Shown: positions 9,275 through 15,208 of the stretch, one piece after another | How positions within the stretch are numbered: position 1 is the stretch's first letter | How the letters are laid out: each line of letters begins with the position of its first letter | DNA from: Oscillospiraceae bacterium | GTDB taxonomy: Bacteria; Bacillota; Clostridia; Oscillospirales; Ruminococcaceae | Direction: 5' to 3' | DNA: 23,715 bases | Assembly: GCA_017828935.1 (NCBI GenBank) | Contig: JAGAUG010000056.1 | Span: 1 to 23,715 of the forward strand | The notes under the pieces: generated by a model | What the model was told of the DNA's origin: nothing | Seen by the model: the letters and a program-made list of their open reading frames with translations, nothing else | The model's database searches: none | Made by a program: the position numbers and the translations under genes

Positions 9275-10030
9275 ATGAATTTAGACAAAATAATCGCAGT
9301 AAGAACAAATAAAACAATATATCTAGATCGTAAAAACAATATCGTAGTAAAAGTATTTGATTCAGACTTCTCAAAAGCTGATATTTTAAACGAAGCTCTA
9401 AACCAAGCTCGAATAGAAGAAACTGGTCTTAAGATCCCGAAGATAAAATCTGTAACAACTGTAGACGGTAAGTGGGCTATTGTTTCAGAATATATAAAAG
9501 GCAAGACCCTTAGCCAACTCATAAAAGAAAACCCTGAAAAATTTGATGAATATCTTGAGCTATTTGTAAACTTACAAATAGAAGTTCATTCGTCGACCGC
9601 ACCTAAGCTAAATAGCTTAAAAGACAAGATGTCTAAAAAGATTTCTATGGCTGATTTAGACGCAACGACGCGCTATGATCTCCACACAAGACTTCAGTCG
9701 ATGCCTACACATTATAAAATTTGTCACGGAGACTTTAACCCAAGCAATATAGTTATCTCAGAAGATAATATATCTTATGTTTTAGATTGGTCCCACGTTA
9801 CCCACGGAAATGCATCGGCTGACGTCGCCAGAACTTATTTATTGTTTTGGCTTGAAGGCCAGATCGAACCGGCTAAGAAATATCTTGATTTATTTTGTAA
9901 AAAAAGTAATATTTCTAAAAAATATATTGAAAGTTGGATGCCAATCGTTGCAGCGTCGGAATCGACTAAAAACAATTCAGCCCAAAGAGAATTTTTATTA
10001 TCTTGGGTAAACGTCGTTGATTATCAATAA
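9275..10030 (+). CDS. APH/choline-kinase-family phosphotransferase
   Basis: Small-molecule kinase of the protein-kinase-like fold; substrate unknown. The 251-aa protein has a probable ATP-binding lysine (Lys26 in VVKVF), a hinge-like stretch SEYIKGKTL (71-79), the catalytic loop HGDFNPSN (151-158; Asp153 base, Asn158 metal) and the metal-binding Asp171-Trp172. These motifs are typical of aminoglycoside phosphotransferase, choline/ethanolamine kinase and homoserine kinase relatives and do not tell the substrate. The start has AGGAGG 10 bases upstream. It sits between adhE and the ferredoxin-hydrogenase genes on the same strand, 113 bp after adhE and 66 bp before the next gene. A role in that pathway is not evident; it could act on a sugar, an amino alcohol or a protein. 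I would not call it an antibiotic-resistance gene. Confidence 0.85.
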   Translation: MNLDKIIAVRTNKTIYLDRKNNIVVKVFDSDFSKADILNEALNQARIEETGLKIPKIKSVTTVDGKWAIVSEYIKGKTLSQLIKENPEKFDEYLELFVNLQIEVHSSTAPKLNSLKDKMSKKISMADLDATTRYDLHTRLQSMPTHYKICHGDFNPSNIVISEDNISYVLDWSHVTHGNASADVARTYLLFWLEGQIEPAKKYLDLFCKKSNISKKYIESWMPIVAASESTKNNSAQREFLLSWVNVVDYQ

Positions 10031-10096
10031 ATTATTTTATTATTAAACTAAAAATATTTTTAAATATAATTATAAAACAAAGGAGTAATTTTATTT

Positions 10097-10336
10097 ATGA
10101 AAGTCACAGTATGTATTGGAAGTTCTTGTCATCTAAAAGGTTCAAGACAAATTGTAGAACAGCTTCAGTATCTTATCGCTCAAAATAATCTAAAAGATAA
10201 AGTTTCTTTGGGCGGAACATTTTGTATGGGGAATTGCGCAAAAGGCGTTGGAGTAACTATTGACGATAAATTTTATTCTGTAACTCCTGAAACGGTTGAA
10301 GAGTTTTTTAATAAAAATATATTATCAAGTTTTTAA
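10097..10336 (+). CDS. Thioredoxin-like [2Fe-2S] ferredoxin (NuoE/HydC C-terminal type), copy 1
   Basis: Small electron carrier or redox sensor of 79 aa. The four cluster ligands are Cys6, Cys11, Cys43 and Cys47 (CIGSSC and CMGNC), the C-x4-C...C-x3-C spacing of the NuoE/HoxE thioredoxin-like [2Fe-2S] fold. It corresponds to the C-terminal fold of NuoE alone and lacks the N-terminal helical part. In bifurcating hydrogenases such a subunit works with an NADH-binding NuoF/HydB protein, which is absent here. The next gene is a tandem homologue (about half identical by eye), followed by the sensory hydrogenase, so it probably feeds electrons to or from that protein. SD AAGGAG is 11 bases from the ATG. 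Confidence 0.9.
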   Translation: MKVTVCIGSSCHLKGSRQIVEQLQYLIAQNNLKDKVSLGGTFCMGNCAKGVGVTIDDKFYSVTPETVEEFFNKNILSSF

Positions 10337-10367
10337 ATATAAATTTTATATAAACAGTTTTATTGCT

Positions 10368-10396
10368 TTGACATAAACATAAAATACATAAAAAAT
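10368..10396 (+). promoter_or_regulatory. Possible internal promoter before ferredoxin copy 2
   Basis: A perfect TTGACA (10368-10373) lies in the 118-bp gap between the two ferredoxin genes, with AAAAAT (4 of 6) 17 bases on. The -10 is poor, so this is a weak candidate for separate expression of the hydS part of the operon. Confidence 0.3.
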
Positions 10397-10454
10397 TATT
10401 TTTAATAAATTTATAAGATTAAAATAATTAAAAACAGGAGTGGATTTATAATTT

Positions 10455-10724
10455 ATGTTGACTATTCTTATATGTGTCGGGAGCTCTTGTCACCTAAAAG
10501 GCTCTCACAAAATTGTTGAGAGGCTCGAAGAACTTATTAAAAAATATAATATAGAAGATCATGTTATTCTTTCCGGAAGCTTTTGCGCCGGAAAGTGTAA
10601 CAGAAACGGTGTAACAATTAAGATTAACGACGAGTTTTTTACTGGTGTTACGCCTGACAGTTTTGATAGTTTCTTTAAAGAACATATATTAGATATTGTT
10701 TTAAATAAAAACAAAGAGGTGTAA
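10455..10724 (+). CDS. Thioredoxin-like [2Fe-2S] ferredoxin, copy 2
   Basis: 89-aa paralogue of the preceding ferredoxin with the same ligand pattern, Cys7, Cys12, Cys44 and Cys48 (CVGSSC and CAGKC), and the shared SSCHLKGS signature. It differs by a slightly longer, charged C-terminus (NKNKEV). Its stop codon overlaps the ribosome binding site of hydS and the genes are 5 bp apart, so the two are very probably translated together and may act as partners. The SD (AGGAG) is about 14 bases from the ATG, rather far; an in-frame stop just upstream excludes a longer protein. Confidence 0.9.
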   Translation: MLTILICVGSSCHLKGSHKIVERLEELIKKYNIEDHVILSGSFCAGKCNRNGVTIKINDEFFTGVTPDSFDSFFKEHILDIVLNKNKEV

Positions 10725-10729
10725 ATTAT

Positions 10730-12448
10730 ATGTCTGAATTATTAAAACTAAATAAATCAAATTGTAAGAACTGTTATAAATGTATCAGGTACTGTCCTGT
10801 CAAATCTATTAGATTTTCTGGTAATCAAGCCAGAACTATCGAAAACGAATGTATTTTGTGTGGTAATTGCTATGTTGTTTGTCCTCAAAACGCCAAAAAG
10901 ATTTCTAGTGAACTCGAAAAAGTAAAATGTTTTATTCAAAGCGATCCAAATCAAAAAGTTATTGCTAGTCTTGCGCCTTCGTTTGTGGCTTATTTTGAAG
11001 GAGCTTCGATAGAATCGATGAGAGCCGCTTTAAAAAAACTTGGTTTTTTCGACGTTGAAGAGACTGCAATTGGGGCTACAATCGTTAAAAACGAATATAT
11101 AAGAATTCTTAAAGAAGATAAACCAGACGTCTTAATTTCTTCTTGTTGTCACTCTGTTAATTTATTAATTCAAAAATATTTTCCGAAAGTTTTGCCGTAT
11201 TTGTCGAGTACTATTTCTCCGATGCAAGCACATTGTATAGATATAAAAAAAAGATTGCCTCTAACCAAAACAGTTTTTATTGGCCCTTGTCTTGCTAAAA
11301 AAGACGAAGCCGATTGTTATCGCGGAGTTGTCGACGCTGTATTAACTTTTGAAGAGCTTTCAGAATGGCTAAAATCAAGTTTTATTAATCTAAATTTAGA
11401 TCTAGATTCTAATAATTTAAATAATTTAAATAAAATTAATAATAGTAAGTCTAGACTATTTCCGACAACCGGCGGAATTTTGAAAACGATGACAGAAGAT
11501 TTTATAAATAATAATTTAGATTATTCTTATATAGCTATCGACGGGACCCAAAATTGTATCGAAGCGTTAAAAGATATTGAAAACAGAAAAATTCACAAGT
11601 GTTTTATAGAAATGTCTTCTTGCGTTGGAAGTTGTGTTTCTGGTCCTGTGATGAAAAAAATAAATTCGTCTATTATAAAAAAATATCAGACTATTTATAA
11701 TTACGCTGGGAATAAAGATTTTGAAGTCTCTCAACCGTCTTTTTTTGAACTCAGAAAGACTTTTGTTCCAATAGCTCAAAAAAATCAACAACCGAGCGAA
11801 ACAGATATTTTAGCTGTTTTAAAAAATATGGGTAAGATTAAACCCGAAGATGAACTTAACTATGGATCTTGTGGCTATGATACTTGTCGAGAGAAAGCGA
11901 TTGCTGTTTATCACGGAAAAGCTGAAATTTCAATGTGTTTGCCGTTTTTAAAAGATAAGGCTGAAAATTTTTCTGATAATATCGTTAATAATACTCCGAA
12001 CGGAATTATCGTTGTTAACGAAAGACTTGAAGTTCAGCTTATAAATAACGCAGCCAAAAAGATGCTTAACGTTAGAGCTGCTTCTGATGTATTGGGCGAA
12101 CCAATTGTAAGAATTATTGATCCTACAGCGTTTTTGTCGGTTTTAAATAATAATAAAAGAATCGTTGCTCAAAGAATTTATATTGCTGAATACGACAGAT
12201 ATTTTGAACAGACAATTATTCCTGATAAAGAATATCATGTTATTATTTGTATGCTCAGAGATATAACAGACGAAGAAAACAGTAAAAAGAAAAAAGAGAT
12301 GATAAGCTCTCAAACAATAGATGTCGCTAATAAAGTCGTAGATAAACAGATGAGAATTGTCCAAGAGATTGCTTCGCTTCTTGGAGAAACTGCTGCTGAG
12401 ACAAAAATCGCGTTAACTAAGCTTAAGGAGACTATCTCTAATGAATGA
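10730..12448 (+). CDS. hydS: PAS-containing sensory [FeFe] hydrogenase (group C, HydS type)
   Basis: Cytoplasmic H2/redox sensor rather than a main H2 producer, judged from domain order. Residues 8-55 hold two [4Fe-4S] sites (Cys12/15/18/22 and Cys41/44/47/51). Residues 76-310 are an H-cluster domain with L1 SSCC (Cys139, Cys140), L2 GPCLAKK (Cys187) and L3 SSCVGSC (Cys298, Cys302). Residues 358-410 are a putative FeS domain (CGYDTCREKA), and 415-515 a PAS domain (NTPNGIIVVNERLEVQLIN). A short helical tail follows. This order is that of sensory hydrogenases found beside phosphatases in Clostridia, for instance the hydS gene near hydA2 in Ruminococcus albus. Oddities: the L1 proline is His141, the FeS domain has Tyr378 where the first Cys is expected, and residues 219-240 are an Asn/Leu-rich insertion. 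SD GAGGTG lies 8 bases before the ATG. The gene overlaps the phosphatase by 8 nt. Confidence 0.9.
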   Translation: MSELLKLNKSNCKNCYKCIRYCPVKSIRFSGNQARTIENECILCGNCYVVCPQNAKKISSELEKVKCFIQSDPNQKVIASLAPSFVAYFEGASIESMRAALKKLGFFDVEETAIGATIVKNEYIRILKEDKPDVLISSCCHSVNLLIQKYFPKVLPYLSSTISPMQAHCIDIKKRLPLTKTVFIGPCLAKKDEADCYRGVVDAVLTFEELSEWLKSSFINLNLDLDSNNLNNLNKINNSKSRLFPTTGGILKTMTEDFINNNLDYSYIAIDGTQNCIEALKDIENRKIHKCFIEMSSCVGSCVSGPVMKKINSSIIKKYQTIYNYAGNKDFEVSQPSFFELRKTFVPIAQKNQQPSETDILAVLKNMGKIKPEDELNYGSCGYDTCREKAIAVYHGKAEISMCLPFLKDKAENFSDNIVNNTPNGIIVVNERLEVQLINNAAKKMLNVRAASDVLGEPIVRIIDPTAFLSVLNNNKRIVAQRIYIAEYDRYFEQTIIPDKEYHVIICMLRDITDEENSKKKKEMISSQTIDVANKVVDKQMRIVQEIASLLGETAAETKIALTKLKETISNE

Positions 12449-13613
12449 TTTGTGCGCTGATATCGGATATAGAAGTATTAATCACTTCGGCGAAGAACTT
12501 TGTGGTGATCATATAGACGTTATTAACGACGATAGAAATTCTTCGATTATTGTCCTCGCTGATGGGCTTGGAAGCGGCGTAAAAGCGAGTATTTTATCTA
12601 CTTTAACTTCTAAAATATTATCGACTTTGATCGCTGCCGGGCTTTCTATAGAAGAGTGTGTCTCGACGGTTGCAGCTACACTCCCCGTTTGTTCTTTAAG
12701 GGGTGTTGCCTACTCTACTTTTACTATATTGCATATTATTAATAATAAATTTGCGAATATAATACAGTACGATAATCCTCATGTTGTTATTTTACGCGAC
12801 GGAAAAAATTACGACTATCCAAAAGAAGAGATTAACATAAACGATAAAAAAATATATAAATCTAGTATTGCACTTCAAAAAGATGATTTGTTCGTAGCTA
12901 TGAGCGACGGTTGTATCCACGCCGGAATTGGTACAGCGTATAATTTTGGTTGGAAAAGATCTAATATAATAGACTTTATCGAAACTATTGAATGCGCAGG
13001 ATATACTTCTAAAACACTCGCAACTATTTTAGTTGATAAGTGTAATGAACTTTATGATAGAAAGCCTGGGGATGACGCGACTGCTTGTGTTGTCAGAATC
13101 AGAAAAAGAAATCCGATGAATATTTTGTTCGGACCTCCGTCTAATAGCGACGATTGTAACAAGATGATGGCGCTGTTTTTTTCTAAAGAAGGCAAGCATA
13201 TTATTTGTGGAGGAACAACTTCTTCGATTGCAGCGAAGTATTTAGGCAAAGAAGTTATAACTTCTCTTAAATTTGAATCAGCAGAAATTCCCCCGATTGC
13301 TGAGATAGACGGCGTTGATCTCGTAACCGAAGGTGTTATTACTATTAATAAAGTTTTAGAGTACGCTAAAGATTTTATATCAGAAAACAAACAATACGAA
13401 ACTTGGGAATTCGGTCGAGATGGTGCTTCTTTAATATCTAAATTATTATTTGAAGAAGCGACTGATATTAATTTTTATGTTGGAAAAGCGATTAATCCGT
13501 CTCACCAAAATCCTGAGCTTCCGATTAATTTTAATATAAAAATGAATCTAGTAAAAGAATTATCTGAATGTTTGATCAAGATGGGTAAACAAATAAAAGT
13601 AAGTTATTTTTAA
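12441..13613 (+). CDS. SpoIIE-family PP2C-type serine phosphatase, hydrogenase-linked
   Basis: Metal-dependent phosphatase expected to remove phosphate from serine or threonine of a partner protein. Residues 1-222 are a PP2C/SpoIIE domain with GEELCGDH (17-24), ADGLGSG (Asp41), SDG (Asp156) and GDDATA (Asp211/Asp212), so the Mg/Mn-binding acids are all present. Residues 225-390 form an extra C-terminal region (with HIICGGTTSSIAAKYLG) that I cannot assign. There is no membrane segment, unlike sporulation SpoIIE. The ATG lies inside the hydS stop region (ATGAATGA), with AAGGAG in the hydS coding end 10 bases upstream: a classic coupled start, implying roughly equal amounts of sensor and phosphatase and probably a complex. 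The PAS domain of HydS may control it. No HATPase-type anti-sigma kinase or STAS substrate is encoded nearby. Confidence 0.88.
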   Translation: MNDLCADIGYRSINHFGEELCGDHIDVINDDRNSSIIVLADGLGSGVKASILSTLTSKILSTLIAAGLSIEECVSTVAATLPVCSLRGVAYSTFTILHIINNKFANIIQYDNPHVVILRDGKNYDYPKEEININDKKIYKSSIALQKDDLFVAMSDGCIHAGIGTAYNFGWKRSNIIDFIETIECAGYTSKTLATILVDKCNELYDRKPGDDATACVVRIRKRNPMNILFGPPSNSDDCNKMMALFFSKEGKHIICGGTTSSIAAKYLGKEVITSLKFESAEIPPIAEIDGVDLVTEGVITINKVLEYAKDFISENKQYETWEFGRDGASLISKLLFEEATDINFYVGKAINPSHQNPELPINFNIKMNLVKELSECLIKMGKQIKVSYF

Positions 13614-13649
13614 AATAATTAAAAAAATTTAAAAACGAAGGTGGAACAT

Positions 13650-15080
13650 ATGAGAAAATTTGATACAAAAGTTCAACACCTGAAATATAAAGTTTTAAGA
13701 GAAGTAGCGCGTCTAGCTTGGAACGACACTCTCTTAAAAAATATTTCAGATATACCAGAAAAAATAGTTCCTGGTAACACAGCGACAATGAGATGCTGTG
13801 TTTATAAAGAACGAGCAATATTAGCTAAAAGAGTTAAGCTTGCGATGGGTGGCGACTCAAATAACCCAAACGTTATCGAAGTTATCGATATAGCTTGTGA
13901 TGAATGTCCAATCGGTGGCTATGAAGTAACTGACGCTTGTCGAGGGTGTCTAGCTCACCGCTGTGAAGACGTTTGTAAGCGCGGTGCTATAACTTTTGAT
14001 AAAAACAAAAAAGCTCAAATAGATAAATCAAAATGTGTCGAATGTGGAGCTTGCGCGAAGGTTTGTCCTTATAGCGCGATCGCTAATAATAAACGGCCTT
14101 GTCAAAACGCTTGTAAAGTTAAAGCTATTTCTATGGACGAAAATAAAGTCGCTTATATAGATAACGAAAAGTGTATCTCTTGCGGTGCTTGTGTTTATCA
14201 ATGTCCGTTTGGAGCTATAATGGACAAATCGTTTATATTAAACGCGATAGATATAATTAAAAAAAGTGATAATAATAAAAAATATAAAGTATACGCTGTT
14301 GTAGCCCCTTCTATTTCGAGTCAGTTTAATTACGCTAAGCTTGGCCAAGTAATAACTGGAATTAAAAAACTTGGGTTCTTTACGGTTATAGAAGCTGCTT
14401 TAGGTGCCGATATGGTCGCTATTGCTGAGTCAAAAGAACTCACTGAAAAACAATTTTTAACCAGTTCTTGCTGTCCAGCGTTTGTCGCTTACATAAACAA
14501 AAACCATCCGGAACTAAAACCGATGGTTTCACACAACCTTTCGCCAATGGCTACGATTGCCAAATATATTAAAGAAACTGATGAAAATTCTAAAATTATA
14601 TTTATAGGTCCATGTACGGCCAAAAAAGCCGAAGCTCAGTTAGATAATATAAAATCTTATATAGATGCTGTTTTAACTTTTGAAGAGCTTCAAGCTTTGT
14701 TTGACAGTAAAGATATTGATATAACATCTTTAGAAGAAGATGTTCTTGATAATGCTTCTTATTTTGGAAGAATTTTTGCCCGAAGTGGTGGTCTTTCCGA
14801 CGCTGTCGCTCAGGCTCTAAAAGAGCAAGGCCTCGAGGACTTTGAGTTAAAGCCAATTATTTGTGACGGGATCGAGCAATGTAAAGTTGCATTACTTAGA
14901 AAGAGCAAGAACGTTCTTGACGCTAACTTTATCGAAGGAATGGCCTGTGAAGGTGGTTGTATTAGTGGGGCTGGTTGTTTAACTCACGGAGCTAAAAATA
15001 AAAGCGAAGTGGACAAATACGGAAGAGAAGCTTACGAAAAAACAATAACCGACGCTCTTAAAGTAATAACTAACAAATAA
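13650..15080 (+). CDS. Monomeric [FeFe] hydrogenase, group B type
   Basis: Ferredoxin-linked hydrogenase that reduces protons to H2 or takes up H2. The 476-aa protein has many N-terminal cluster cysteines: 83, 86, 97, 100, 105, 109; a 4Fe-4S motif at 129/132/135/139; 151/155; and another 4Fe-4S motif at 175/178/181/185. The H-cluster domain has L1 TSSCCP (Cys274, Cys275), L2 GPCTAKKAEA (Cys322) and L3 GMACEGGC (Cys433, Cys437). All H-cluster ligands and the proton-transfer cysteine are present. The layout matches group B (B1/B3) hydrogenases rather than the bifurcating HydA. The frame opens at a GTG inside the ribosome binding site AAGGTGG; the ATG at 13650, 6 bases after that site, is the better start. 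It is last in the cluster and followed by a strong terminator. The maturases HydE, HydF and HydG are not in the window. Confidence 0.92.
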   Translation: MRKFDTKVQHLKYKVLREVARLAWNDTLLKNISDIPEKIVPGNTATMRCCVYKERAILAKRVKLAMGGDSNNPNVIEVIDIACDECPIGGYEVTDACRGCLAHRCEDVCKRGAITFDKNKKAQIDKSKCVECGACAKVCPYSAIANNKRPCQNACKVKAISMDENKVAYIDNEKCISCGACVYQCPFGAIMDKSFILNAIDIIKKSDNNKKYKVYAVVAPSISSQFNYAKLGQVITGIKKLGFFTVIEAALGADMVAIAESKELTEKQFLTSSCCPAFVAYINKNHPELKPMVSHNLSPMATIAKYIKETDENSKIIFIGPCTAKKAEAQLDNIKSYIDAVLTFEELQALFDSKDIDITSLEEDVLDNASYFGRIFARSGGLSDAVAQALKEQGLEDFELKPIICDGIEQCKVALLRKSKNVLDANFIEGMACEGGCISGAGCLTHGAKNKSEVDKYGREAYEKTITDALKVITNK

Positions 15081-15092
15081 TTTAATAATATT

Positions 15093-15154
15093 ATAGAGCA
15101 CATTTGGTATTCCTATATTTAACAGGATTTGCACCAAATATGCTCTATTTTTAT
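15093..15154 (+). terminator. Rho-independent terminator of the hydrogenase operon
   Basis: A 16-bp stem with one mismatch (arms 15093-15108 and 15133-15148, beginning ATAGAGCA and ending TGCTCTAT) carries an inner TCCT/AGGA stem. On the plus strand it is followed by TTTTTATT. It starts 12 bp after the hydrogenase stop codon and is the first clear terminator after adhE. Confidence 0.9.
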
Positions 15155-15170
15155 TAATTTATTTTTTTGA

Positions 15171-15206
15171 GCTCTATTCTTTTACACCCCAACATTTATA
15201 TAGAGC
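15171..15206. repeat. Second GCTCTAT/ATAGAGC hairpin between convergent genes
   Basis: A 7-bp stem (15171-15177 with 15200-15206) uses the same GCTCTAT/ATAGAGC sequence as the base of the hydrogenase terminator 25 bp away. It directly follows the LRR gene 2 stop on the minus strand but lacks a U-tract in either direction, so it is not a standard terminator. It may protect the 3' end of the LRR mRNA or pair alternatively with the terminator arms. Confidence 0.4.
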
Positions 15207-15208
15207 CA

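Noticed and set aside
9217..9522. 101-aa minus-strand open frame over the phosphotransferase start
   Set aside because: It overlaps the coding region and ribosome binding site of the supported plus-strand gene and has no recognisable features.
9275..10030. Aminoglycoside resistance gene
   Set aside because: Only generic kinase-fold motifs are present; nothing indicates an antibiotic substrate or a mobile context.
13052..13390. 112-aa minus-strand open frame opposite the phosphatase
   Set aside because: It lies entirely within a well-supported gene on the other strand, has no ribosome binding site and resembles no protein.
13641..13643. GTG as start of the group B-type hydrogenase
   Set aside because: The GTG is part of the AAGGTGG ribosome binding site serving the ATG at 13650. 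The same situation holds at 19183 (metG) and nearly at 17077 (LRR3).
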